Part shown: positions 45,430-58,264 of the stretch, one piece after another
Position numbering within the stretch: the first letter of the stretch is position 1
How the letters are laid out: each line of letters opens with the position of its first letter
Source of the DNA: Lunularia cruciata
Lineage: Eukaryota; Streptophyta; Marchantiopsida; Lunulariales; Lunulariaceae
Assembly: GCA_948567375.1 (NCBI GenBank)
Contig: OX419755.1
Span: 1,865,001 to 1,929,000, forward strand
Direction of reading: 5' to 3'
Length of the DNA stretch: 64,000 nucleotides
The notes under the pieces: model-generated
Database searches by the model: none
What the model was told of the DNA's origin: nothing
The model's input: only the letters and a program-made list of their open reading frames with translations
Position numbers and translations under genes: made by a program

Positions 45430-48400
45430 TATCGGATCATTTTTAACTTGTACCCTACTTGTAGGAACCAACTGTTACTTATTGAAATGCTTCAATTTTG
45501 TGTTTGCTGGATTTTTACAATAATCTCCATGAATAGAAATGTAAATGTATTCACGTCAAAGACATGTTTGATCGACGAGTCTGCATGCATATATAGGTAT
45601 ATGTATCACTTTAAATACATATCTAATGGATGACATATGACGCTTATGCACAACATCAATGTCCAAAACTAAGAGTCTTACCATTTTACATTATCAATAT
45701 TTACATACAATCTGCTGATCCAAGTTCTGGTTTTGACACTAGGAATGATTTCTTGGTAAGAACTCGTCAGATTAAAGCTGTTTAGACACATCGTATCTCG
45801 GAATCATCTAGGTTAAGCAATTGAAATTTCTTGAAATGTGCAACCAGCGCATAGTTTATCATTTTTTACTATCATGTGCAAATGAATGCTAGTTTGACAG
45901 CCAAAGTATTGGAAACCTAATATACAGGAGTTCTTGGATAGCTGCTCCGTCGTTCGTCGGCCCCTTTTGAAACCTTGTTAAATGGTGACTAACAAAGTAG
46001 AAACTTTTCTACCACATGGTAGAGCTGGCTTTCGAAATAAAGAATCAACACAAGGTCTCCTTTTGCCTCGATTGCAATCAGGTGTCCATTCTAAGCTGGA
46101 CACTTGATGCGAATTCCACCAACTAATTCTTGTCTTAGTTATTTACCAGCTTGAACATCTTCCACCATTATCTTACCGGCACGTTGTTAACAGGTCTTGG
46201 GTGAAGGTGTGCACACGATAATAGCAACGTTGTAGCCATTTATAGTTTTTAAAGTGGTAGGTTTTATATACCCGGATGGCTATGGGTTTTCGAGTTGATC
46301 CAGGATGTATCCTATAAAACGCTGTGTAGGTGCTTCATATGGTCCGTACAAATTTTACGAACTATCCGTCAAAACTTTTATACAGCAATACCTGTATCAA
46401 TATATTTATCCTTAGAACCCCATTGACTGGAAACGTGATGTACTCATACAAGCTCCGTACAAGTCCAAAATTAAAGGAATAAAGAGTTAATCTTGTTACA
46501 GACTCTTATAGTTTACAACCTTAGTTGATGCTACTCCACTAGCCACCTAAATGGGTGGCAAATTGTATGAGATCAGCCAACCACATCTTCATCGTAACCT
46601 GTGCAGTCTGCAATATACACAAACACCCCTTCAAATGACATGTACAATCTCTAAAGGCCATCACCAACATTATGTATGTGATGACATCGTGGGTAATAAT
46701 CCGTGTTCTTTTGTAGGGTAGAGGATAATTATCCATAACAAGTACCATGAAAAATAAGTTCTAGAAAGAACAATGAGTCTTATAAACCCCTTCTATAAAC
46801 CCTTCATTTAATATAAACTGAAACTTACCAATTGAGTCCTATCAATCAATTGACAAAAATTATTTTTCCGCGAGTATAGGTAAGTGCTTACAAATGCGAT
46901 GCACTATGTATTCCTATGTTTCGAATCAGACACCAAATATTTATGAAGAACATTACGCACATATATCACCGTTTATAAACCACATCTACTAAAATTTCAA
47001 AAGTATATGCGGTCCCAATTACTTTGTTGTAAATCGAGAAAAGTTAAGTCTACGCCAACCTCGATTGAGGATTTCAATCCGGGAATACAGCAGAGGTTAG
47101 GAATCAAATTACTCCAGCTTAAACTTACCATAAATCAAGAATTGAAATTCAAACTCTTGTGAGTTTGAATTCTACACAGTTGACGACAGTGTAAAATTGA
47201 TTTCTACCTTGTAAACTGAATGCAATTTAACTGTTTATTTTCAAAAGAGGTATAAATTAATTGTTGGATCTGATTGGTTTCGAAGGGATAGAAGAGAGCA
47301 CCGTTTGAATCTGACCATTGGGAAGAATATCTCTCATGAATATGTAGTCACTTTTGTAAGAAAGGTATATAATCTTGGAACTTTGTGAAACTATGCCTCC
47401 TACGGTGGTCTGCCATGGAATCCTAGAGGACTTTTGAGCGCAAAGCAGGAGCTCGTTCCTCACTCATTTTCCAACAAAAGTATAAATTATTTCGATGACG
47501 TGTGCGGTCCCATGTTTACATCGGGTTCAGATCTGTGAGTGAAAATGCTATTATCATCGTATTGGATTTCATTCTACTCTAGATTGAGTTCAAAGTTGAA
47601 GACAATTGAAATTAGTTTATTGATAGACCCTTCATGGATTGGGAAAACTATTTCACTTGTTAAGAAACTGATCCGGGGTTGGGAAATTTTGGCCAACTTG
47701 AGCTGCTCTTGAAGGTCGATAAGAAAGACAGGGGTGTACTGAAGTTGCCAAGAAGAAACTCCACACATACCAAGTGCAATTGAATAATTTCTCAAATTTC
47801 GTTTAAGTAGTTCAACTTCTAAGTAAATATTAGACTCTTCATATTCTCTTTACCTTAGCATGATAATGGTAGATGTTAGGACTGAGTCATCTCAGAAGAT
47901 TTGAATATTTTTTACTTGTTTATGCATACTAGTTGCATTCGACCTTTTGTGCATCAGACATTCGTAATTCAAACAACCATCATTCTTTTTGTAATGATGG
48001 GTATTTGTTGAATTTTCAACCCGAGTGTATAAAAACACGTTGACACCTGTTTCATAATCAAGTAGAATCCCGGTTTTGAATGTCTCAAACACTAATTATA
48101 TTACTAGTAATAAAAAGTATACAGCTATACATTCCCCAACTCTTATATTCTGTCCTATAATGAAGAGGCACGAGTTGATAAAAACACGGTAATACTTGCC
48201 TCGCTAGAATTTCAATATTGGATTTCTTGCAATCACTTATTTATTTTTTACTTAAACTAATAATACAACTATACATTCCCAACTCTTAAATTATCTAATG
48301 GATGGGAAAAGAAATATTTTCTTTTATTTACCGGGTATAATATAGCTCATATGTGCAAACTTTTAAGTTATTATCATCAGATACTGGATGATGTTCTAAT

Positions 48401-49500
48401 GGTGTATAGTTTTATTTTGCCATCTTATGAAGGTTTTTAAGAAAACAATATTTCTACCCTTTGTAATTCTAAATTATTTTTAATTAAACTTTACTAACCT
48501 TTAACTTTAAACTTTACATTTTTTACATCATATTCCTATAAGTCCATGCATTGATCTCAACTCTCATTGTTTCACTAGCTCAATGTCTTACCTAGCTGGT
48601 CCTCTTATACAACATGAAAATTAACTACAATAACTCAATTTAAGGAGCGGTTATATCATACATTCATATTGATACAAATTTGATCTCAAGAAAAGAGAGA
48701 GCCATCGGTCTTCTGTTCCATTTTCTTAATTAAACTCTATAATACCACATATGTTTTAGATAGATTTATATTATATTTTTTTCCTTTTTTTATATTATAA
48801 TAAAAACAATTTTATTAATATATAATTATGGTTATTAATTTTATTATCTATTAAAATTTAAGAATATGTTATTTTAGCATTAAATCATTTCAAATCATTT
48901 GGAGAGAGTCTATATGAATGGAAAATCTTATAAAGAAATTTATTAATTTATTAGAAAAGGTGGAACCAGCTAAACACAAGGACACTACTTATAAATCTCA
49001 TTTTGGATTGATTTGATACCGAACGAAACATTTTCTCTTGTACCGATTATGAAGCGCACTTAGCTAAAGGTAGTACATCAATATCAAATGAGACCTCTTG
49101 CAAATAATGGATAACTGATTCTTATCCAAATTGATCACATTATCCTTGAATACCCATGTGACACCAAACGGCAACCAAACAGCGTTGCTTTTTTATTTAG
49201 TTTAGCCGATTCAATCCCCACCCGGACAGATCTCTATCTTCACTTTGGAACTATGAATTTTCAAGTAAAAAAAGGGTTTCCAATTGCAGATTATTCTACA
49301 TAATGTTATATAAGATCACAACTATGTAAAATTTTATGAAATATCTCTTCAAGATGACAAATATAAAAGTTAAGCAAGTTAAAAGTTGATCATAAAAGTT
49401 TTGAAGAAAACCTGCCAACAATTAACAAAGGAACATAACAAATTTATGAGAATGAGCTAAGTATGGTACAACTTTTGAGTCATCTTGCTATACCATCTCA
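45430..49500. other. Mixed stretch without supported genes
   Basis: 45.8-47.9 kb has moderate CG content and scattered short frames; 48.1-49.5 kb is very AT-rich. No domain, RNA gene or paired repeat was recognised. Two minus frames (47,795-47,574 and 47,463-47,257) have ordinary amino-acid content but no identity. Confidence 0.35.
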
Positions 49501-49504
49501 GATT

Positions 49505-49913
49505 TAGTTTACAAAATTACATGTTATTTGTTTTGTTTTGATAACTTATTGTGCATATATATAGTTACAACATATAAAGGTGATAATATCATATAGTATA
49601 GAAACATAATCATATATGATGTATATGATTATGCTTAGCTTATGAGAAGCTTCTAAGAACTTCCCCATGTTTGAATAGCTTGTACACCAAGTAAATGGTT
49701 AGCTTAGCTTGTATGCAAAGTAGAAAATTAGCTTGGCTTGCATTCCAAGGAAGTCAACTTCTACAAGGAAACTTGCTTGGAAACTTCTTGGGAGTCTTGT
49801 ATTTTAGCTTCCATATAAATACCAAAGTCCAAACTCATGGTAGGCATTCAATCAAGTGAGAGTTTCCAATGTCATCTTCCAATCTTCTATTTCTCTCCTT
49901 GGCTTTTTACATT
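49505..49913 (+). repeat. 5' LTR of the gypsy element (left edge approximate)
   Basis: Matches the 3' LTR: AGCTTGTACACCAAGTA, then CTTGGGAGTCTTGTA, a CATATAAATACCAAAG TATA-box region and a TTTCCAATGT end block. It ends TTTTTACA at 49,913. The start is inferred from the 3' LTR length. Confidence 0.7.
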
Positions 49914-49925
49914 GGTATCATAGTA
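49914..49925 (+). other. Primer-binding site, initiator-Met tRNA type
   Basis: TTGGTATCATAG directly follows the LTR end. It matches the plant iMet-type primer site TGGTATCAGAGC at the first eight bases after the initial T. Confidence 0.7.
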
Positions 49926-50279
49926 AGAATAGGATGGATGAAATCTATAGACCATCAATCAAATTCCTCTAGTGATTTATTTATATACTACTAAAGCACC
50001 TTGTCTAGCCATTAGTCACTTTCCGCTTTGGTTAAGATGTTTTGTATGGGATCATCTTGTATGATGAACCATTGACGCTTCTTGTTGTAACTTACAAAGA
50101 ATGGTGGATGTGTTAACCTAGATAATTGTAAGAAGATAGTGTGGTAGAATAGTAGTCATGGCAATGATGTCCAAAATTATCATTGTTATGTAGCAATAGA
50201 TAGAGCATTTCACTCAATTGTTGGAAGAGAGTGATTGTGATGGTCAATGACAAGAGCAATTAGAGAAAGCAGTGTTGTG

Positions 50280-50880
50280 AGAGGGAGAAGATCAAGTTCT
50301 ATTCACCAACTGTATTTATTGGCAAGAATCTACCAAGTGTAGTAGAAAATTTGGTGTTTTATTGTGAATTTTATTTTGAAGCCATAAATATTTTAGATGA
50401 TTGGAGACAAATCCTCTTTGCTTCACATCAATTAGATGGAGTGCAAAATTATGTTGGTGATTCTAGGTGGAGTAGGCTTAATAGCAATCTATTGCTCTAA
50501 TTTTGATGTGAAAAGACTTCAAGAGTGCAGTCATTGGGAGATTTCAAATTGTAAATAATGCACAAGTTGCACAAGATCAACTTGAAATTGCATACCAAAC
50601 TGGAACTCATCATGCATGAACCCAAATTTAAAAAAAAAGCTATACAAATGGTTGAGCGCTTTGACTACTTGGTCGCCACAACTTGGTTTAGACTTAGACC
50701 CACACAAAGCCTACAATCACACCAAGCATAGGTAGATGAACTAGCACTTATAAAGATTGCTGGCAAGCAACAAAGACCATATGGCATAGCAAACTAAGAG
50801 TAATTATGAAAAATGGTGGCTGCTTCTGTTGTTGCCAAATTGGACATTGTATATCTAAATATCCAAACAAGAATTGACAA
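50280..50880 (+). pseudogene. gypsy gag relic with zinc knuckle
   Basis: Capsid-like WRQILFASHQLDGVQNYV can be read near 50,405-50,460. A CCHC-type knuckle, GGCFCCCQIGHCISKYP, lies near 50,815-50,865, with the last Cys replaced by Tyr. Several stops intervene. Confidence 0.65.
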
Positions 50881-51639
50881 ACTCAACCAATTGACCAAAT
50901 GGAGTCTTGGAGCATGTTGATCAAGAAAACAAAGAGTCTCAAGAGGAAATATTGAGCTACTTATTGAGAACCTAAATAGTTCCAATGGAATTGAAGACTC
51001 AACCTATATAAGTTTGATCTACTTGTAATGGATGATATTTGATATTTTGGCTGATGGTGTGAGTTTTGAGAATTATGTGTCCATGCAATTAGCAAAAGGA
51101 TTAAGTATTCATATAAAGCCAATATTAGGTAATAAATTAATAACGGAAAATGGTAAAAAGAGTTATGCATTCTAAAACTCACAACATGTTTCATTCTAAC
51201 TTGGGAAAGAGTATTCCAAATGCATGAGATTTGTAATAATCCCTTACACTATGATATAATTTTAGATATTCATTTGTTTGAATGTCATAGGGTTCAATTT
51301 GATTGGGCCTAACAATAAATTCAAGTACAATACCAAGGTAAAAGTTATTAATTAGGTTGTTTGGCAACTTTGAGGAAGACATCTAATAGTAGTTAATCCT
51401 AATATGGAAAATCTATTAGTCTAGTGGTTATAGAGTAAGCTTTTGAGGAAAATATTCCTTTTTTTGTAGTGTGGATCAAACCTACTACACAAGGGGACTT
51501 TGATGAGGATGAGGAGCCTCAAAAAGTAATGGTTTAAAAGATAGTGCAAGAGTTTGTAGATGTGTATCCGTATAATCTTCCAAAAGTGTTACCTTTTGAT
51601 CAAGGTATACACTTCAAGATTGAGCTATTGCCAAAATAG

Positions 51640-52780
51640 TAATACAATGCATCATCAAATCTTACTAAAGGAATTAGATGAACTTTGAACAACACTAATA
51701 GAGTTGTTGGAGAAGGATTTCATAGAACATAGTACATCTCCTTGGGGAGCTTCAGCACCAAAGAAGGATGGAGAGCTCCAATTTAGTATTGATTACCATG
51801 ACCTTAATAAAAGAACTATAAAGAGTGAGTATCTCTTGCCTCAAATTAATCAATTAAATGGATCATAATACTTCTCAAAGTTAGATTTTCAAAGCAACTA
51901 TTGGAAAATTATAATTGATGAGGAAGGTGTGCAACATACCACTTTTTTGCACAAGGTATGGGTATTTTGAATAGAGAGCTTTCCCTTTTGGGCTCTTTTA
52001 TGCTACATCAATTTACATGGATTAAATGCGTTAGGTGTTAGATTGATACATGGTATTTTTATTGCATGATATTTTACTTTATAGTAAGATAGAAGCAAAA
52101 CATAAAAACCACATACAAGAGGTCTTAAGATAGCTACAACAATGAAATTCTATTAGACAAAGTCCAACTATGTTTTTTAGCAAAAAGAGGTTACCTTCTA
52201 GAGCCATAAGGTTTCAATTGAAAGAAACAAGATGGTAGAAGAGAAATCAAGACTATTATTGATTGATTTACTCCTAAGGATTCTATGGAAGTTTGGGGAC
52301 TTAATGGATTGGTAAGATTTCACCACAAATTCATTAACTATTTTGCTCATGTGGCTACATAGTTAGTTGATTTTGTGGGGAAGACAACAAGCTTCAATTA
52401 GACCACCAACAAGAGGAAGCAATCAAGAAACTTAAGGAGATGGTATCTTCAAATTCATCCTCCAACCATATGATTTTGAACTACCTTACAAGGTTAGGTT
52501 TGATGCTTCTAAATTTGCAATTGGAGCTATGTTGCAACAAGAATTTGTAGATGGATTTCTTCCCCTTGCCGTTGTATCTTGAAGACTAAATGAAACTTAA
52601 GTGAATCATTTTTCTTGAGATCTAGAACAACTTGCAAGTTGTACATAATGAAAGAGTGGAGACATATTCTCATGGGAAAAAAATGATACTGCAAATTGAT
52701 CATAAACCCTTCTTGCATACTTTAATTTGGAGCACATGAAGCGTAAGCATCATCAATGGGAGGAAAAGCTACAACTATTC
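51640..52780 (+). pseudogene. gypsy reverse transcriptase and RNase H relic
   Basis: RT landmarks: SPWGASAPKKDGELQFSIDY, then LNKRTIKSEYLLPQI, YFSKLDFQSNYW and FPFGLF. The catalytic DD box was not identifiable. The RNase H part reads YKVRFDASKFAIGAMLQQ, with the first catalytic Asp kept, and then EHMKRKHHQWEEKL. Multiple stops and frameshifts. Confidence 0.75.
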
Positions 52781-53039
52781 AATAAAAAAGCTTGAGTAGA
52801 AACTAGGAAAGTTCTAAGTCATTTATGATGCCTTGTTACAAAGACCTTATTTGAAGATTCTTCCTAAATTTCCAATCATCATAGCAATCACCACAATGTC
52901 ACTGGACTTACATGTACAAATAGAGTTCAAGGCTACTTTACAACAATATCTCTTCTTTCATCTTTGCAAAGTTGCATTGCAACACATGATAAGGAGTACA
53001 ACACCTTTTTATTAAAAAATTATGTTTTATTTTGTGAGA

Positions 53040-53745
53040 ATTGAATCTCCAACAATAAGAGATATACTACTTTTGCAACTTCAAGAAGCTCATGATTCAC
53101 CAATCACTATGCACATGGGGAAGGACAAGACATTAAGTACCCTATGATATTAATGGTAGTGGAAAAAAATGGCATGAGAGGCTTGAGAGTTAGTCCAATC
53201 TTGTATAAGTTGACAATGCAACAAGATAATCAACCGAAAACCAAGTGTTCTACTTCAACCCCTACCAATTCAATCTGCTTAATGGGAAAATGCGAGCTAA
53301 GATCTCATCACATGCTTACCAGAGAATAGACCAAGGCCATATAAAGATTGTGGTTTTTGTTGATAAGCTTAACAAGCAAATTCATTTGGCACCTATTGTG
53401 GATAGAGTCAATACTTCCATGTTGATGAAGATTTACTTTGATAGTATCTTCAAGCACCATGGGATACCAAGGGTTTTCTCACCTCTAATCATGATCTTTG
53501 ATTCATTGGTAAATTTTAGTAAGCACTTTTAAACTACTCAATACCAAGGTTGCATTATCTATGGCCTATTATATGCAAACTAATAGGCAAACTAAACAAG
53601 AAAATTGCACTTTGGAAGATATACTCCATATCTTTGTCAGTGTTCACCACACCAATTGGGAAACTTACCTTAGACAACCAAGTTTGCCTCTGATAATTCT
53701 AAGTAAGCAAGTAGTAGATTCTCTCCTTCTTCCTTACTTATAGGC
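53040..53745 (+). pseudogene. gypsy integrase relic
   Basis: A zinc-finger-like region (HDSPITMHMGKDKTL; SCISCQ) is followed by core-domain text (KIVVFVDKLNKQIHLAPI; IFKHHGIPRVF). Interrupted by stops and frameshifts. Confidence 0.65.
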
Positions 53746-53869
53746 AAGATCATCTTGTGTTTCAAATTCTCATCTTGCTCTATCACAATCTCATGTTTCA
53801 CATACTTTTACCTTGTTATCCACATTTTTTACATCTTATACAAAGCTAAGTCTCATGTTCTTATTGCTC

Positions 53870-54250
53870 AAAATTGGGAAAAGCAATATGGTAAATAGTC
53901 ACCATGATTTCACTTTCCAAATAGATGATAAGGTCATGCTTTCTTGTGTTAGCTTTCCTCTTTTGATTGAAAACCAAGTTTGGAAACTTGCTTTAATTGG
54001 ATAGGTCTACTTGGTATTACTCAAATTATTTCTCCTATTGCTTACAAACTTGCACTCCCTAGTCACATGATGATCCATCTTATCTTCCATCTTTCAAAAT
54101 TAAAACCCTTTGTTTCTAACTATTCTTCCTTTCTTACTTGTGCCCAACCTCCTCCTCTCCCTCCACCTCCAATCTCTATTAATGATTATGATGGATATAA
54201 AGTTGGCCATATTCTTTGCCAAAGAGCCATCCAACATGGTTGTCAATGAT
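53870..54250 (+). pseudogene. gypsy integrase C-terminus and chromodomain-like tail
   Basis: FQIDDKVMLS, then in the next frame GLLGITQIISPIAYKLALPS and IHLIFHLSKLKPF, match the GPY/F-like region of chromoviral integrases. A following YDGYKVGHIL stretch may be the remains of a chromodomain. Confidence 0.6.
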
Positions 54251-54385
54251 AAATTGAATACAAGGTTTTCTAGAAAAATATCCCCTTCACAATGCCATAT
54301 TAGAACCTCTTCCTCATCTCTAAAATACTCAAGTAGTTGTACAAGAGTTCAAAGACTTCATGGCAACAAGGGCCTCAGCAACTAG

Positions 54386-54794
54386 TGGTGTAGAATATAT
54401 GATACTATGGAGTTAGCAAAAGAGTAATAGGAGCTAATGAGTTAGCAAAATTGCTAATTCTAGCCAAAAAGAGATAGATCTAGCATAATTTAAGAATGTT
54501 AAGAATATTCTAGAAACATTTAGGAGCTTCTTGGCAAGAATCTTCTAGGAACTTCCTAAAGTTTGAGAAACTTGAATGCCAAGTAAATGGCTAGCTTAGC
54601 TTGTACACCAAGTAGATGGTTAGCTTAGCTTTGCACTCCAAGAAAGGTAGCTTCTAGAAGGAATCCTCCTTGGAAGATTCTTGGGAGTCTTGTACTTAAC
54701 TTTCCTATAAATACCAAAGCTCAACCTCATGCTAGGCATTTGGAGTTTCCAATGTAATCTTCCATTCTCCTATTTTTCTCCTCAATATTTTACA
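54386..54794 (+). repeat. 3' LTR of the gypsy element
   Basis: Starts TGGTGTAGAATAT and ends TTTTACA, about 409 bp. It shares the CTTGTACACCAAGTAGATGG, CTTGGGAGTCTTGTA and CCTATAAATACCAAAG blocks with the 5' LTR. Confidence 0.75.
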
Positions 54795-55296
54795 AACATG
54801 CCATATGCCATCCTCTTGAAAAATTATCACACACCAACATGGTAGTAGGTCCACTTGTAAATTCATCTAACATATACCACAAGGATGCACATACAAGTTT
54901 GGGTCCATCGTACTATCAATGTTTGTGAGGTAACATGACACAAAATTGTGCATATGATCCTTCCAAACAAATACTATCATGTTCTTCAAACATGAGGACT
55001 CTACTAGGAAAAAGCTCATGCTCTCTTAAGATAATGCAGCTTGTAGTCACATCATGGGGTTGTAGGTATAGTATATAAAAGATATACACCAAGATCACCA
55101 AGATGATATTGATGGTTTAAAGGTCTATAACCTCCCCATGAATAATGGTATAATATAAGGTATCCCTATGTTGAGCAATTGCTAAGTTGCTATTGGCATC
55201 ATTCTTTTGAAAGATCTTAGCACATTAAGAATATATATCTACTCATACATTAGGATAATCTGAATCTAAAATTGTAGTAGAATCAAGATAGATTGT

Positions 55297-55620
55297 TGCA
55301 TGTAAATTTTGATATTGCTTATATGGTAAGAAATAGAAAGAGAAGGATGCTAAAAATGCTTCTTGGTTGAAGGAATAACCCATAGTCAACCAATGTTATT
55401 GGAACTCCCAATCTCCCTAAGTAGTCTCATCAAAAAACATACTTATAGAATCCTCTCTTGCATGTAAATTTTGATATTGCTTATATGGTAAGAAATAGAA
55501 AGAGAAGGATGCTAAAAATGCTTCTTGGTTGAAGGAATAACCCATAGTCAACCAATGTTATTGGAACTCCCAATCTCCCTAAGTAGTCTCATCAAAAACC
55601 ATACTTATAGAATCCTCTCT
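55297..55620. repeat. 162-bp near-perfect tandem duplication (2 copies)
   Basis: Units 55297-55458 and 55459-55620 differ at one position that I noticed (AAAAAACAT against AAAAACCAT). Much younger than the decayed gypsy sequence around it. Confidence 0.9.
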
Positions 55621-55624
55621 TCAC

Positions 55625-56165
55625 CATACAAATAACTTTTTATGCTAAACCATCTACCTCAAAGAAATCTTGAGATATAGTGCAATGATTGAGCAATGCT
55701 TTTTCATGCAAAACTTGAAACTCTCCTAAGAGCTTTATACCCTGATCAATCAAGACCTTGTCTAGTGCACAAAAACAACTAAGTTGAATCCAAGAACATT
55801 CATCAGACTTATCACCTCAATCCACTTGGAGAAATTGTTTGCTATAACCAAAATAGATTGATGATGTCACATAATCAATGGTAAAAGTCTAGTAAAGCCT
55901 AAACTCCACTTGTAACCTAACCTACAATAGGTAATGGATGTAGCTATACTGTAAGAGCATTAAATGATGTTCTAATTCAATCAAAAACTACACATTTGGC
56001 AATAATTTGCTGCATATTGCTTTGGTTACTATGACACCAATAATGACTCTAAAGTGAGCTATATGTTTGCTTCACTCCAAAATGTCCTAGCTCATGTACA
56101 TGTTGTATCAATTGTGATCTCTAAGATGGAAATAGTCTTACTTGAAGAGCACATTGTCTCTCCTT
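55625..56165 (-). pseudogene. gypsy integrase relic (minus)
   Basis: Reads TIDYVTSSIYFGYSKQFLQV (core start), then KVLIDQGIKLLGEFQVLHEK with the second catalytic Asp region and a DFFEVDGLA stretch near the catalytic Glu. Contains stops. Confidence 0.65.
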
Positions 56166-56624
56166 GGTACTAACTATGCCAAGCATAGTACCAATGCAAA
56201 GAGAATCCATCACCAAGTTATCATCATGAACATCTTGTTTACCTTAACCAATATCTCTACTCTTTGGATCCTAAACTTCAACAAATCCTCTTGTTTGTAT
56301 TGATAGAGATATCATTAGAGCCCTATTGACATACACAAAAGGCATATGCATACCAACCAAGTACCATCTTCCCATTTTGTCCCACCATGCCAATGTGCTC
56401 ATGTTCCATAGTATATGGGTTCTTACTCAATCTATTTGCATCATAATTTATCACTCAAGGTCTATGAATAATTGTGAAATCATGCTCTTATGAAATCAAG
56501 GTCTATTGTGCAAGCTTCTTTGAAAGTTTACAGGATTCCATCAATCACTAAAAATCATATTTTTATAAAATCAAAGCCTATTGTGCAAGCTTCCTTGAGA
56601 GTTTGTTGCAATTTATCAACCACT

Positions 56625-56825
56625 TCAAGGTTGATGATCAATGATGAGAGTGAAAGGGTTTGAAACAAGTAACATTAGAAATGTGCAATGGCCCACATTG
56701 CTACTAAACACTCTCTCATATGAACTATACTTTGCCTTTGCTAAATTTTTGGAGCAACTAGCATAGCCCATCACAAACTCCTCTCCCTCATCATCTTGTT
56801 TGGTAAGCATTACTCCAAGATCCAA
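56625..56825 (-). pseudogene. gypsy RNase H relic (minus)
   Basis: A 66-aa open frame: LGVMLTKQDDEGEEFVMGYA, then AKYSSYERV and FTLIIDHQP, the signature ending of the Ty3/gypsy RNase H domain. Confidence 0.8.
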
Positions 56826-57929
56826 TGTGCTCCAATCATTAAGTTGGAATGGGCATCCTATGATATGTCCCTTGAGGAGAGGAGAGGATGTAAACCTTTC
56901 CTTGAGCTCTATAAAAGCACTCTAATGTTCATCTCTCTAATACCACTCATGTATGAGCTTAGTCAACTTTGTCAAAGTCTTGGCAATTGCACTAAACCTA
57001 TAATATATTAGCAATAAAATTTTCCTAATCAAAGGAATGCTCACACCCTACGCACATCTATAGGTCAACAAGTATGTGCAAGAGCCTCCATCTTTTTTTT
57101 GCTAAGCACCAAGATGACCAAAATACTTAACCTGCTCTTAGATGAACTTTCACTTCACACAATATAATATTCGTCTATGAGATCTCAATCTCTCAAATAC
57201 CTCAAAGACATTTCACTCCTACTCCTCCATGGTAGCAACTTAAACCAAAATATCATCAATATAACATCAAGCAAAGTCCAATCCTACTAGAATTCAGTCC
57301 ATGATTCTTTGGAACTCAGCAAAAATAATTTTAACCCAAATGGTAAGAACCGTCATTGATACAATATATCCTTACAATGAGGATAAATTTTTCAAAATAC
57401 TATTTACACCTTGTCTTCCTCTTTAATCAACAATTGATGGTAACTTGCTTGAAGATCCAATTATTAAATAATATGCATACCCAATTGCATCAAAGATCTC
57501 CTTTTGTGTAAGCATAACGTACCAAGCAACCAAAGTCTATTGGTTGATAGGATTGTAATCTTCAAACATCCATCTATAAGTTTAGTTGCCATGTCTATCT
57601 TTCTTAATTGGCTACAACATACTCTCCATATGAGATCTCCACCAAACCAACCTCAAATGGGTCTTGGATCATACTCTAAATAAAGGCTCTCTCTATATCA
57701 CTATATCTATAGGGATGTCTAAAGATTGGTGTCTCACTAGTTAATTCAATATAAATAATATATCCTTTTAGAGCACCCAAATCCTATATGCTAAATCCAA
57801 ACAACTCTTGTAGCTCCTCAACAACCTCCATACTCTCAATCTTTCACCTCTTGTAAGCTTGGATCCAATGTTTGGTTCCTAAGCATTCTCTATGATCCTT
57901 GCAAAGATAGAAGATGCAATAACTAGCTA

Positions 57930-58205
57930 CTACACTTGAACCTTAGGAGTAGTAATACCAAGCACCCAACCATTAGAGTCAACAACCTCAAAATAGAAAA
58001 CTCCCCTTTCTCTAGCCACAAGTTCCATATATCTTCTAGCTACATCCCAAGTAAACCAAGGGTGTATCCTAAGTAGACCACTCTCACTATTAATCACTAG
58101 TTGAATACCAAGAATACCACACTCACTTTGGATGTTGCTCCCAACATGTGCTTGAACTATCTTGATAGGCACAAAACTCATAGGTGTCCTACAATTCTCA
58201 ACCAA
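57930..58205 (-). pseudogene. gypsy protease-like segment (minus)
   Basis: A 91-aa open frame: MSFVPIKIVQAHVG, then ECGILGIQLVINSESGLLRI and VLGITTPKVQV. The INSESG text sits where retroviral-type proteases have an I-D-S/T-G active site, so the Asp is replaced by Asn. RT homology follows directly downstream (VVEELQELFG, then DLGALKGYIIYIELTSETPI). Confidence 0.6.
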
Positions 58206-58264
58206 TCCAAAGTCAAAAAATTTAGGTCCGTAGTTTGACCTAAGACCTAATGTTTGGATGCCTC

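Larger units (their letters stand above)
49505..54794 (+). mobile_element. Ty3/gypsy chromovirus-like retrotransposon with both LTRs, decayed
   Basis: Order: 5' LTR (to 49,913), Met-tRNA-type primer site, gag with a zinc knuckle (about 50,830), RT (51,700-51,970), RNase H (52,440-52,760), integrase (about 53,040-53,740), integrase C-terminal / chromodomain-like region (53,870-54,250), 3' LTR (54,386-54,794). RT-RNaseH-integrase order with this C-terminal region places it in Ty3/gypsy. The many stops and frameshifts show it is long dead, and LTR divergence agrees. Confidence 0.8.
54850..58260 (-). mobile_element. Second Ty3/gypsy pol relic (minus sense)
   Basis: On the minus strand: protease-like region (58,205-57,930), RT (about 57,880-56,830), RNase H (56,825-56,625), integrase (about 56,160-55,600). 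It is a different lineage from the plus-strand element to its left. No LTRs were identified. It contains a 162-bp tandem duplication in its integrase end. Confidence 0.7.
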
